From contig NZ_PJOK01000064.1 of the NCBI RefSeq assembly GCF_002850745.1, positions 62,001-126,000 of the forward strand: a stretch of DNA of 64,000 nucleotides, given 5' to 3'. The position numbers and the translations under genes were made by a program. The DNA is from Nonomuraea indica (GTDB lineage: Bacteria; Actinomycetota; Actinomycetes; Streptosporangiales; Streptosporangiaceae). Shown piece by piece: positions 29,494 to 38,074 of this stretch (positions within the stretch are counted from its first letter, which is position 1; every line of letters starts with the position of its first letter). The notes under the pieces are model-generated. The model searched no databases. It was not told the origin of the DNA and worked only from the letters and a program-made list of their open reading frames with translations.

Positions 29494-30449
29494 TCATCCT
29501 GGCGGAAGATGATCGCCGTGCCCAGCGCGGCGTCGGCCGGCACGAACAGCTCTCCGGATCCGGTGCGGGCGATCGGGACGTCGTTGTCGCGCAGAAGCCG
29601 CTCGGTGCCGCCGACGTCGCGTACGGACACCGTGTAGGCGACGAACGCCGGCAGGGCGGACGGCCGTTCGCCGGGCAGCAGATCGGCGAGCGCCGACGCG
29701 GGCACGACGGTGACGGCCGCCCGGTCGAAACGCGTCACCTCGCCGGCTCGCGCCTGACCGAAGTAGGCGCCATAGCGCTGCTCCACCTCGGGCAGCGCCG
29801 TGTCGGCGACGCACAGCAGGCATTCGACCAACCCGGTGGCGCCGTTGGGGTGGTCGGCGTGCCGCCCGTCCTCGTTCGCCTCGACCGGGGCGTTCTCGGC
29901 GAAGCCGATCCTGCCCTCCGGCACGCGTCCGGCGGGCCGGCCGGGGCCGGAGATCTCCAGGTAGCGGGCGGGCTCCATCACGGTGCCGGCTCCGGTCTCG
30001 ACGGGTCGCTGGATCGCGTGCACGCCGCCGTGGCCGACGCCGGCCGCGGTGAGCCGCGCGGCGACGCCGTCGAGGTCCGGCGTGTCGGCGATCACGATGT
30101 GGATGCCCTCGAACCGCTGGAGGAAGGACGTGATGTTGGCGGCGGTGGCGCGGACGGCGGCCGTCAGCCCCGGCAGCTTGTCGTCGGGCACCCGCAGCGG
30201 GATCGGGCGTGCCTCGCCGGGCAGGTCGCCGGGGTCGTCGATGACGGCCACCAGTTCGATGAAGTCGCCGGGGAAGTACACGTGGGTGTTGGCCACCCCG
30301 AACGGTTCGGCGGCGCCTCCCACGACGCGGGGCAGGACGGGGAACGCGGGGGCCGCGACGGTGAAGCCGAGCCGGCGGTACCGATCCATCGCCTGGCCCA
30401 GGTCCCGCACGACGTGCCCCACATGATGCAGGCCGTTGATGTCGGCCAC
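29460..30449 (-). CDS. Glyoxalase-like (VOC superfamily) domain protein
   Basis: 329 residues from GTG 30449 behind GGAGGTGG. It begins INGLHHVGHVVRDLGQAMDR with YRRLGFTVAAP, the start of a Glyoxalase_3-type VOC domain; FIELVAVIDD supplies a likely metal ligand, and a second VOC-like half starts about residue 185 (GLVECLLCVADTALPEVEQR). VOC proteins act as isomerases, dioxygenases or drug-binding proteins. The C-terminus overlaps the convergent LLM remnant by 34 bp. It is divergent from a TetR gene with a clean palindrome between them. Confidence 0.82.
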   Translation of the reverse strand: MADINGLHHVGHVVRDLGQAMDRYRRLGFTVAAPAFPVLPRVVGGAAEPFGVANTHVYFPGDFIELVAVIDDPGDLPGEARPIPLRVPDDKLPGLTAAVRATAANITSFLQRFEGIHIVIADTPDLDGVAARLTAAGVGHGGVHAIQRPVETGAGTVMEPARYLEISGPGRPAGRVPEGRIGFAENAPVEANEDGRHADHPNGATGLVECLLCVADTALPEVEQRYGAYFGQARAGEVTRFDRAAVTVVPASALADLLPGERPSALPAFVAYTVSVRDVGGTERLLRDNDVPIARTGSGELFVPADAALGTAIIFRQDDHSNRAASSRH

Positions 30450-30472
30450 AGGCCACCTCCGTCACATCCGAT

Positions 30473-30490
30473 ATGAGAGTCAACTCTCAT
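30473..30490. promoter_or_regulatory. TetR operator ATGAGAGT-CA-ACTCTCAT
   Basis: Perfect 8-bp arms with a 2-base centre, midway between the divergent glyoxalase-like and TetR genes; additional partial half-sites (TGTGAG, CCTCAT) follow to 30507. Confidence 0.8.
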
Positions 30491-30533
30491 GTGAGATTAC
30501 ACCCTCATTTGCGTGCGCGATAGATTGTGACGC

Positions 30534-31112
30534 ATGGGCGACAGCGGGCTACGGGAACGCAAGAAGGCCAGGACCAGGGAGACGATCCTGCGCGAGGCGT
30601 TCCGGCTCTTCCGGGAGCGCGGCTACGCCGCCACCACCGTCGAGCAGATCGCCGAAGCGGCCGAGATCTCCCCCGCCACGTTCTTCCGCTACTTCCCGGC
30701 GAAGGAGCATCTGGTCGCACTCGACCGTTTTCCGCCTCTCGTCGAGGCACTGGCCGCCCAGCCGCCGGGCCCACCGGTCACCGTGCTGCGCGGCGCGTTC
30801 CGTACGGCGTTCGCCGCCCTGTCCGCCGAGGAGATCGCCGCGGGACACGCGCGGGAGGTGTTCGCCGCCACCGTGCCCGAGCTGCTGGTGGCCAACCTGC
30901 GCAGAAGCCCGGGTCTGATCCGCGAGGTCTGCGAGGTCGTGGCCGGCAGGGCCGGATGCGCCGCGGACGACCCGCGGATACGCAACGCCGTCGGCGCGGT
31001 CCTCGGGGTCGTGGCCATGGTCTGGCTCGCCTGGGCGGGAGACACCGGCATGGACGGGCCCGCCGAGATCGACAGGGCGCTGGCCCACCTGGAGTCCGGC
31101 CTGAGCCTGTGA
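30534..31112 (+). CDS. TetR-family regulator
   Basis: 192 residues. GLRERKKARTRETILREAFR, LFRERGYAATTVEQIAEAAE and ISPATFFRYFPAKEHLV form a textbook TetR N-terminus; the C-terminal part fits the MftR-type domain. No Shine-Dalgarno precedes the ATG; the mRNA may be leaderless. It most likely represses the divergent glyoxalase-like gene and itself through the palindrome at 30473-30490. Confidence 0.88.
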   Translation: MGDSGLRERKKARTRETILREAFRLFRERGYAATTVEQIAEAAEISPATFFRYFPAKEHLVALDRFPPLVEALAAQPPGPPVTVLRGAFRTAFAALSAEEIAAGHAREVFAATVPELLVANLRRSPGLIREVCEVVAGRAGCAADDPRIRNAVGAVLGVVAMVWLAWAGDTGMDGPAEIDRALAHLESGLSL

Positions 31113-31139
31113 GCCCTCCACCCGGGGGGTGCGGGCGCG

Positions 31140-33620
31140 TCAGAGCCCGGCCGTGAGCTCCTCCCGGACGGCCTGCGCCGCCGCCCGGTGCTCGGCGGCG
31201 GCCACCGGGTCCGTCTCGTCGAGCACCGCGGCGATCCCCTCGTGGGCCTCCGCCTCCTTGTGCCGGTAGCCCACCTTCGGGGCCAGCTCGAGCGCCTGAC
31301 GGTGCAGGCGCAGCGCCTCGCCCGGCAGACCGGCCAGCCGGCAGGTCTCGCCGTAGTCGTTGAGGAAGTGGATCTTCCACATCTCCTCGAACAGCTCGTC
31401 CAGGAGCGCGAACGCCTGCCGGTGGCTGGCCAGCGCCTCCTCGTAGCGGCCCATCCGGCGCAGGGCGACGCCCAGGCAGTTGAGACACCACGCCTCGTTG
31501 TGCTGGTGGCCGTCCTCGCGGGCGAACGCCAGGGCTTGGCGCAGGTGCGCGGTGGCCTCGTCGGACCGCTCGTGCGCGATGGCCATGCCCAGGGTGACCC
31601 GGGCGGTCAGCGCGGCCGGCCAGGCGGGCTCGTCGCGCGTGATGTCCAGCACCTCACGGGCCAGGCGCGCCGCCTCCTCGCGGTGTCCCAGCTGCAGCAT
31701 CGCCCAGGCCTCGTAGGCGGTCGCATGGGCGGCGCCCATCGGGCAACCGGCGTCCGTGTACAGCCTCCCCGCCAGCCGGAAGAGGTCGAGCGGCTCCTCG
31801 ACATGGCCCTCGTCCCACCTCAGGTAGCCGCGGCGCATGACCAGATCCGCCTCGGAGCGGGTGTCACCGGCCTGGGACACCAGCGGCGCCGCCGCCTCGT
31901 ACGCGGCACCCGCCTCCGCCAGCCGGCCGGCGTTGTAGCGGGCGAACCCCAGGTCGCTGTGCGCCTCGGCCAGCTGCCGGGGATCGGCCAGGCGCTGCGC
32001 GGCCCCAAGTGATCGCTCGAACAGGACGTTGAGGTGCGTCGTCCCGCAGCGCCGCGCGAAGAACGCCCGCATGAAACGCGGCAGCTCGCACGCGTGCGTG
32101 TCGGCTCCGGTGGCGACCGCCGCCTCGAAGGCGCCCATCAGGTTGGTGTACTCGGTGGCGAACCAGCCGAGGGCCGCGTGCTTGCCGGTGAACTGCGGCA
32201 GCGCGGCCGGAGGCCGGCCCGCGGAGGCCGGGCGGCTGCCGGACTCGTTCGGCATCGCGGCGTCGGCGGCGGCCGCCGCGTGCACGTAGTAGTCGAGCAC
32301 CCGGCCCAGCGCCTGCTCCCGCTCCGCCGGAGAGTCCTGCTCCGCGGCGGCGCGGCGCGCGTGCCGGCGCACCAGGTCGTGCAGCGTGTAGCGACCGGCC
32401 GACGGCTGCTGGACGAGGTGTGCGTCGAGCAGGTCCTCCAGCATCGTCCGGGCGCCGCGCAGCGGGATGTCGGCCAGCGCCGCCGCCACGTACTCGTCGA
32501 AGGACGACCCGGGGAGCAGGCCCAGCAGCCGGAACAACCGGCGCTCCGTGCGGTCGAGCTGCCGTACGGACATGGCGAACGCGGTGTCGAACTCGTCGGC
32601 GCCCTCCGCCATCCGCTCGACGAGGATGCCCACGGTCCAGCCCGGCCGGTGCCGCAACCGGGCCCCGGCCAGCCGCAGGGCCAGCGGCAGATGGCCGCAC
32701 AGCCGCAACACCTCGGCCGCGGACTCCGGATCACGGGCCAGCCGGCCGTCGGGGCCGCTGGGATCGCCGCTGGCGCGCGCCAGCAGCTCCGCGCTCTCCG
32801 CCGGGGTCAGCACGTCCAGCGACACCGGGGGCACCTCCTCCAACCCCAGCAGCCGGTTGCGGCTGGTGATCAGGGCGACGGAGGGGCCGGCGCCGGGCAG
32901 CAGCGGGCGGACCTGCTCGGCGCTCGCGACGTTGTCGAGGACCACGACGGCCCGCCGTCCGGCCAGCTCGGACCGCCAGCAGGCGGCCAGCGGCTCGATA
33001 CCACCCACCTGCGGGATCTTCTCCGACGGGACGTCGAGTGCGGCCAGCAACGCCCGCAGCGCGGCATCGGGATCGAGGGGCTCGCGCCCGTCGGTGAACC
33101 CGTGCAGATCCAGATAGAGCTGGGCGTCCGGGTAGTCGGCGGCGAGCCGGTGCGCGGCGTGCACCGCCAGGCAGGTCTTGCCGACACCGGCCATGCCGTC
33201 GACGGCGACCACCCGGCTGCTGGTCACCGCGGCGAGGACGGCGGCGAGCTGCTCCGCGCGACCCGTGAAGTCGGGCACGTCACGCGGCAGGTCGTTACGG
33301 GGCGGGCGGGGAGCTCCGGCGGGCGGCGCCGGGGGCTGGACCTGGCGGCTCGTCTTCGGGGGCGCCGGCAGGGGGTTCGCCGCCCGGTCCCACAGGGGGC
33401 GCAGCGGCCGGGGGTCACGTTTGACCAGGCGGCACAGTTCGATCACCACGGGCCAGGGCGGCACCGACTGGCCGCTGAGGTAGCGCGACAACGACGACGA
33501 GCTGAGGCCCGTGTCCCGCGCGAGGGCCCGCACACCCCGCCCGGACAGCTCCTGGAGCAGGCGCAGCCTGGTGGCGAGCTCGTCCTGCGGGTCAGTCGCC
33601 GTCCGCTGTCGAGCAACCAC
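31140..33620 (-). CDS. STAND-type regulator: XRE HTH, NB-ARC ATPase, TPR repeats
   Basis: 826 residues from GTG 33620. An N-terminal XRE helix-turn-helix (VRALARDTGLSSSSLSRYLS, about residues 34-53) is followed by a Pro-rich linker, FTGRAEQL, the P-loop VAVDGMAGVGKTCLAVHAAH (about residue 140), Walker B RRAVVVLDNV, ALITSRNR sensor and the GLPLAL-like HLPLALRLAGARL. The rest is alpha-helical TPR repeats. This is an AfsR-like signal-transducing ATPase without the SARP domain, probably a pathway-specific or pleiotropic transcriptional regulator. It is divergent from the AhpD-like gene (175-bp gap) and may control it. Confidence 0.87.
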   Translation of the reverse strand: MVARQRTATDPQDELATRLRLLQELSGRGVRALARDTGLSSSSLSRYLSGQSVPPWPVVIELCRLVKRDPRPLRPLWDRAANPLPAPPKTSRQVQPPAPPAGAPRPPRNDLPRDVPDFTGRAEQLAAVLAAVTSSRVVAVDGMAGVGKTCLAVHAAHRLAADYPDAQLYLDLHGFTDGREPLDPDAALRALLAALDVPSEKIPQVGGIEPLAACWRSELAGRRAVVVLDNVASAEQVRPLLPGAGPSVALITSRNRLLGLEEVPPVSLDVLTPAESAELLARASGDPSGPDGRLARDPESAAEVLRLCGHLPLALRLAGARLRHRPGWTVGILVERMAEGADEFDTAFAMSVRQLDRTERRLFRLLGLLPGSSFDEYVAAALADIPLRGARTMLEDLLDAHLVQQPSAGRYTLHDLVRRHARRAAAEQDSPAEREQALGRVLDYYVHAAAAADAAMPNESGSRPASAGRPPAALPQFTGKHAALGWFATEYTNLMGAFEAAVATGADTHACELPRFMRAFFARRCGTTHLNVLFERSLGAAQRLADPRQLAEAHSDLGFARYNAGRLAEAGAAYEAAAPLVSQAGDTRSEADLVMRRGYLRWDEGHVEEPLDLFRLAGRLYTDAGCPMGAAHATAYEAWAMLQLGHREEAARLAREVLDITRDEPAWPAALTARVTLGMAIAHERSDEATAHLRQALAFAREDGHQHNEAWCLNCLGVALRRMGRYEEALASHRQAFALLDELFEEMWKIHFLNDYGETCRLAGLPGEALRLHRQALELAPKVGYRHKEAEAHEGIAAVLDETDPVAAAEHRAAAQAVREELTAGL

Positions 33621-33795
33621 CGTGTCCCTGCCTCTCTGTCCCGTCGCGCAAGAAACTTACCGGGACGGATCGCCGCAGGCCAACGCCGTCTCAGCTGTCC
33701 CACGGTGTCCCACCGCCGTCGTCGCGGCAAGCCCGTTCCGCTGAGATGGAGTCACGCCCCGAGAGCAGGGGCCGAACCGGAAGAGGAGAACCACG

Positions 33796-34251
33796 ATGCA
33801 GTCCCGTATGAAGAACCCGGCCTTCGTCCTGCCCGGCGCGATGCAGCCCATCCAGGAGCTGTTCAAGGCCGTGCACGCCGGCGGGGTGGACGGCCAGACG
33901 CTGGAGCTGGTGCACCTGCGGGTCAGCCAGATCAACGGGTGCAGCTCATGCGTCGACGCGGGCACCAAGTCGGCCCGCAAGGCCGGGGTGAGCGAGGAGC
34001 GGCTCGCCACGGTCGTCGCCTGGCGGGAGACCCCGTACTTCACCGAGGATGAGCGGGCGGCCCTCGCGCTGGCGGAGGCCGCGACGCGGCTGGCCGACCG
34101 TGCCGACGCGGTGAGCGACGAGGTGTGGGACCGGGCCGCCACCTATTTCGACGAGAAGCAGCTGGCCGCGATCGTCCTCATGGTCGGCGTCACCAACCTG
34201 TTCAACCGGCTCAACGCGACCACCAGGCAGATCGCCGGCGCATGGGGGTGA
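33796..34251 (+). CDS. Carboxymuconolactone decarboxylase/AhpD-like protein
   Basis: 151 residues with the redox motif NGCSSCVDAGTKSARKAGVS (Cys-x-x-Cys about residues 50-53 plus His-like relay replaced by Asp/Lys positions), followed by RLATVVAWRETPYFTEDER. AhpD-type proteins reduce peroxiredoxin partners or act as general peroxidase adaptors. AGGAG precedes the ATG. It is followed 70 bp later by a DUF1801 gene in the same direction; both are common stress-related accessory genes. Confidence 0.88.
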   Translation: MQSRMKNPAFVLPGAMQPIQELFKAVHAGGVDGQTLELVHLRVSQINGCSSCVDAGTKSARKAGVSEERLATVVAWRETPYFTEDERAALALAEAATRLADRADAVSDEVWDRAATYFDEKQLAAIVLMVGVTNLFNRLNATTRQIAGAWG

Positions 34252-34321
34252 GCGACCGCCGCCCCACATGTCCTCCGTACGACAATCGTTTCAACCAGAA
34301 CACGCAGACAAGGAGATTCCC

Positions 34322-34774
34322 ATGGTGAACGAGAAGGCTGACCCGAAGTTCGACGGTTTCACCGACGAGGAGCGGGCGGCGATGAAGGAGCACGCCCGGG
34401 AGCTGAAGACGGCGGCGCGTCGCGGCTCGCGCGCGACCAAGGCCGACGGGGAGCGCGACGTGCTCGCGAAGATCGCCGAAATGGCGGAGCCGGACCGGGT
34501 CCTTGCCGAGCGTGTGCATGACGTCATCACGGCCGCCGCCCCCCACCTTGTGCCGAAGCTCTGGTACGGCATGCCCGCCTACGCCAAGGACGGCAAGGTC
34601 GTCTGCTTCTTCCAGAGCGCGCAGAAGTTCAAGGCGAGGTACGCGACCCTCGGCTTCAACGACGCGGCGGCCCTCGACGACGGCACCATGTGGCCGACGT
34701 CCTTCGCGCTGACGGAGCTGACCGCCGCCAACGAGGCGACGATCGGCGAACTCGTGAAGCGGGCGGCACGCTGA
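34322..34774 (+). CDS. DUF1801 (iron-chaperone-like) protein
   Basis: 150 residues from ATG 34322 behind AAGGAG. The C-terminal two-thirds carry the DUF1801 pattern VPKLWYGMPAYAKDGKVVCF, FKARYATLGFND and TSFALTELT, a small YdhG/frataxin-like fold; the charged N-terminus (FDGFTDEERAAMKEHARELK) is an added helical region common in actinobacterial members. Function is not known with certainty. Likely co-transcribed with the AhpD-like gene. Confidence 0.85.
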   Translation: MVNEKADPKFDGFTDEERAAMKEHARELKTAARRGSRATKADGERDVLAKIAEMAEPDRVLAERVHDVITAAAPHLVPKLWYGMPAYAKDGKVVCFFQSAQKFKARYATLGFNDAAALDDGTMWPTSFALTELTAANEATIGELVKRAAR

Positions 34775-34808
34775 GGACCGCGCGTGCCGCGACGGGGCCC
34801 GGGGACGG

Positions 34809-35660
34809 TCACGGGGCGGGCGCTCCGGCGCTCGCGGGCGAAGGACCGCCGGTCTCGGGCCGGGTACGCCGGTCCTCGCGGCGGCTGGTCGCGGCGGCGG
34901 ACACGTGCTCGGAGATGCGGCGCACCGCCTGGCGGACGACCTCGGCCTGCGCCGGGGCCAGCTCGTCGAGGAACGGTTCGACGGCCTCGGCGTCCCATCC
35001 CGCCAGGTCCGGGGCGTCGTCGTTGAGGAGGTGCTCGGTGGCGAAGCCGGTGAGCGTGGCGGCCAGGTCGGCGACCCTCGGATCGGCCGGATCGGCGTCG
35101 GCCAGCTCGTCCAGCCGCCGGTAGAAGTCGTTGCCGCGCTCCACCAGCTCCGGGTCGGCGACCAGCGCCGCGAACGTCGCCCACGAAGGCTCCCCCGCGT
35201 CCGCCCGCCCCACGCTGTCGACGAGCGTCAGCAGGTCGCGGTCCCACGCCGCGGCCCTGGACCGCGGCACGTCCACCAGCTGGAGATAGGCCGCCAGCTC
35301 GGCCGACACCGTGTCGTCCGGCCCGAGCGCGCCGGTCTGCGCCTTGCCGATCAGCTCGGCGATCCGGGCCCGCCTGACGTGGATCTCCCGCTCCTGCCGG
35401 GCCAGGTCGGCGTCGATCTCGGCCAGGATCTCCGGCAGCTCCCGCGTCCGGTCGTCGGAGACGACGTCGCGCACCTCGTCCAGGCTGAGCCCGAGCTGGA
35501 CCAGCCGGCGCACGCGGGCCAGCGCGATCGCGTCGCGCATGCCGTACTCGCGGTAGCCGTTGGCCCGGCGGGCAGGCTCGGGCAGGACCCCCTGGTGGTG
35601 GTAGTGGCGCACCGTCCGGGTCGAGACGCCCAGCAGCGCGGCCAGCTCTCCGATCCGCAT
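34809..35660 (-). CDS. MerR-family regulator with large C-terminal domain
   Basis: 283 residues from ATG 35660. The MerR HTH is complete: MRIGELAALLGVSTRTVRHY, then HQGVLPEPARRANGYREYGM and VRRLVQLGLSLDEVRDVV. A long C-terminal helical domain (from ~115) resembles the TipA/ligand-binding type and is not the short metal loop of MerR/CueR, so an organic effector is expected. It sits 30 bp downstream of the MocR gene on the same strand. The last ~25 residues are low-complexity. Confidence 0.85.
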   Translation of the reverse strand: MRIGELAALLGVSTRTVRHYHHQGVLPEPARRANGYREYGMRDAIALARVRRLVQLGLSLDEVRDVVSDDRTRELPEILAEIDADLARQEREIHVRRARIAELIGKAQTGALGPDDTVSAELAAYLQLVDVPRSRAAAWDRDLLTLVDSVGRADAGEPSWATFAALVADPELVERGNDFYRRLDELADADPADPRVADLAATLTGFATEHLLNDDAPDLAGWDAEAVEPFLDELAPAQAEVVRQAVRRISEHVSAAATSRREDRRTRPETGGPSPASAGAPAP

Positions 35661-35689
35661 GCCCCCAAGGCTAGGACCTCGGCCCCGCG

Positions 35690-37021
35690 TCAAGGTCGGC
35701 TCAGCCGGGCCCAGGCCCGCGCGAGCGCCGCCACGGCCTGGTCGGCCACCGGCGGCGGCGGCGCGAAACTGAGGCGCAGGTGGTCGCGATGGCGGCCGTC
35801 CGGCGAGAACAGCGAGCCGGGCGCGACCGCCACCCCCTCCTCCCGGGCCAGCGCCGCGAACCTGTCACCGTCGGCGCCCGGCAGCCGCACCCACACCGAC
35901 AGGCCTCCGGCGGGGCGCGTCCAGGACCAGTCGGGCAGCAGGTCGGCCAGGGCGGCGGTGAACCGGTCGCGGCGGCGTGTCAGCTCGGCCACCCACGGGC
36001 CGACGGGGTTGTGCTCCAGCAGCTCGGCGGCCAGCCGCTGGGCGACGGCGCTGGTGGCCAGGTCGGAGTCCAGCTTGACCTCGGCGATCCGGGCCAGCAG
36101 CGCGTCGGGCGCCGTCAGCCAGCCGACCCGCAGGCCGCCCCACAGCACCTTGGACAGCGAGCCCACCGTCACCGTGCCGTGCGGGTGCACCCGGGACAGC
36201 GGCTCGGGGGGCGCGGCGCCGTCGTGGACGAGCGCGGCCAGGGTGCGGTCCTCCACCAGGGGCACTCCGGCGTTCCTGGCCAGCTCGGCGACATGCCGCA
36301 GCTCGGGCACGGCCCCGGTCGGGTTGTCGACGCCCACCACGTAGACGGCGGCCGGGCGATGGCGGGCGAAGGCGGCCTCGGTGGCGGCGGGGTCGGTGAG
36401 GTCCACGGCGACGGCGTGCGCCCCGGCCCGGCGGAACGCCGCGAGCGCCCCGACGTACGTGGGGTCGCCCACGAGCACCCGCTCCCCCGCCCGCAGCAGC
36501 GTGCGCGCGGCCAGGTCGATGCCCTGCTGCGCCCCGCCGGTGATCAGCACGGAGCCGCCGGGCGTCGCGGCGTCGCCGGAGCCGAGCAGGGCGCGCAGGC
36601 GCGGGTCGCCCATGGCGTCGTAGCCGTGGCCGCTCGGGCTGCGCAGCAGCGTGGCCGGGTCGAGCGGCGGCATCGCCAGGTGGGAGGGGTCGGGCACGAC
36701 GGAGGTCGACAGGTCGGCGGGCAGGGCGGCGCCGGTGAGCAGCCCCGCCATGGACCGCGTCCGCGTCACGTAGGTGCCGCTGCCGTGGCGGCGCTCGCAC
36801 AGCCCCTCCTCGCACAGGGCGTTGAACGCGGCCGCCACCGTGCCCCGGCTCATGCCGACGGCCTGGGCCAGCTCCCGCTCCGACGGCAGCCGGTCGCCGG
36901 CGGCGAGGGCTCCCGTCTGGGCGAGGTCGGCCAGCGCGCCCGCCAGGCGGCGGCTCGGAGGCCCCTGGTGGAGCCGGATCCGGTCGCGGACCAGGGTGAC
37001 GAGCGGTTCCATGCGGCCCAT
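35690..37021 (-). CDS. MocR/PdxR-type regulator (GntR HTH fused to aminotransferase fold)
   Basis: 443 residues from ATG 37021. The GntR winged helix (LPSERELAQAVGMSRGTVAA, AFNALCEEGLCERRHGSGTY) is joined to a class I aminotransferase-like domain with VLITGGAQQGIDLAARTLLR, VVGVDNPTGAVPELR and the PLP-lysine motif VGSLSKVLWGGLRVGW. MocR proteins use PLP or an amino acid as effector. Later (37012) and earlier (37042) starts exist; 37042 would lie in the operator. It is divergent from a branched-chain aminotransferase-like gene and probably controls it. Confidence 0.87.
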   Translation of the reverse strand: MGRMEPLVTLVRDRIRLHQGPPSRRLAGALADLAQTGALAAGDRLPSERELAQAVGMSRGTVAAAFNALCEEGLCERRHGSGTYVTRTRSMAGLLTGAALPADLSTSVVPDPSHLAMPPLDPATLLRSPSGHGYDAMGDPRLRALLGSGDAATPGGSVLITGGAQQGIDLAARTLLRAGERVLVGDPTYVGALAAFRRAGAHAVAVDLTDPAATEAAFARHRPAAVYVVGVDNPTGAVPELRHVAELARNAGVPLVEDRTLAALVHDGAAPPEPLSRVHPHGTVTVGSLSKVLWGGLRVGWLTAPDALLARIAEVKLDSDLATSAVAQRLAAELLEHNPVGPWVAELTRRRDRFTAALADLLPDWSWTRPAGGLSVWVRLPGADGDRFAALAREEGVAVAPGSLFSPDGRHRDHLRLSFAPPPPVADQAVAALARAWARLSRP

Positions 37022-37028
37022 ACTAGCT

Positions 37029-37051
37029 TGCCACTCTGCCATTCAGTGGCA
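37029..37051. promoter_or_regulatory. MocR operator TGCCACT-N9-AGTGGCA
   Basis: Perfect 7-bp arms between the divergent genes, with a third half-site GCCACTT about 10 bp further right (37063-37069). Two inverted plus one direct half-site is the usual geometry for MocR dimers. Confidence 0.75.
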
Positions 37052-37084
37052 TAACGTGCTGAGCCACTTGGAAGGGTGGTGTCC

Positions 37085-38002
37085 ATGGAGACAGGCCACA
37101 TCTGGATGGACGGGACCCTCGTCCCGTGGGGCGAGGCCCGGGTGCACGTGCTCTCGCACGCGCTGCACTACGGCACCGGCGTGCTGGAGGGCACCCGGGC
37201 GTTCGACACCGGTGCCGGGCCCGCGGTCTTCCGGCTGGGCGAGCACCTCGAACGCCTCCACCGCAGCGCCCGGATCCTCGGCATGCGGGTGCCGTACGAG
37301 GTGGACGAGCTGGCGGCGGCCACGCTGGAGACCGTCGCCGCCAACGGTCACCGCGCCTGCTACATCCGCCACCTCGTGCACCGCGGCTACGGCCAGCTAG
37401 GACTGGCCGCGCGGGCCAACCCGGTCGTGGTGTCGATCGCCACGTGGGAGTGGGAGACGCCGGCCGCCGGCGTACGGCTGATGACCAGCTCGTGGCGGCG
37501 CAACGACCAGGCGGCCGTGCCGACGGCGGCCAAGGCGACGGGCCCCTACCTCAACTCCGTGCTGGCCAAGGCCGAGGCGGTCGAGGCCGGCTACGACGAG
37601 GCGGTGCTGCTGAACGCGGCCGGCCAGGTCAGCGAGTGCACCGCCGCCAACCTGTTCGTGGTCCGGGAAGGGCGGGTCAGCACGCCGCAGGCGAGCGCCG
37701 GGGCCCTCGAGGGCATCACGCAGGACACCGTCGAGCACCTCGCCGCCGACCTCGGCATGCCGGTGGCGAGGCGTGACGTGATGCGTTCCGACCTCTACGG
37801 CGCCGACGAGGTGTTCCTGTGCGGCACCGCCGCCGGGGTGGTGCCGGTGCGCTCGGTCGACGGGCGCGACCTGGCCGCGCCGGGACCGGTGACGGCCGCG
37901 CTGGCCGCCGCCTACCTGGCGGCCGTCCACGGCCGTGACCCCCGCTACCGGCACTGGCTGACCCCGGTACGGGCGCCCCTGGTCGCCGGGCCGCGCCCCT
38001 GA
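37085..38002 (+). CDS. Class IV aminotransferase, branched-chain (IlvE-like)
   Basis: 305 residues from ATG 37085 with GGAAGG 9 bases upstream. Fold-type IV signatures are present: HALHYGTGVLEGTRAFDTG, the PLP lysine in TAAKATGPYLNSVLAKAEA (Lys150), and ECTAANLFVVREG near the C-terminus. The family interconverts branched-chain amino acids and 2-oxoacids; D-amino-acid or aminodeoxychorismate lyase activity cannot be ruled out. The presence of a dedicated MocR regulator suggests a catabolic or specialised role in addition to any housekeeping ilvE elsewhere. Confidence 0.83.
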   Translation: METGHIWMDGTLVPWGEARVHVLSHALHYGTGVLEGTRAFDTGAGPAVFRLGEHLERLHRSARILGMRVPYEVDELAAATLETVAANGHRACYIRHLVHRGYGQLGLAARANPVVVSIATWEWETPAAGVRLMTSSWRRNDQAAVPTAAKATGPYLNSVLAKAEAVEAGYDEAVLLNAAGQVSECTAANLFVVREGRVSTPQASAGALEGITQDTVEHLAADLGMPVARRDVMRSDLYGADEVFLCGTAAGVVPVRSVDGRDLAAPGPVTAALAAAYLAAVHGRDPRYRHWLTPVRAPLVAGPRP

Positions 38003-38074
38003 GCCGGGCGCCCCGGCGTGACGACGGACGCGACGATCCGCCCCCCGCTCCCGAAGGTGTCCCCGGCGGCCTGG

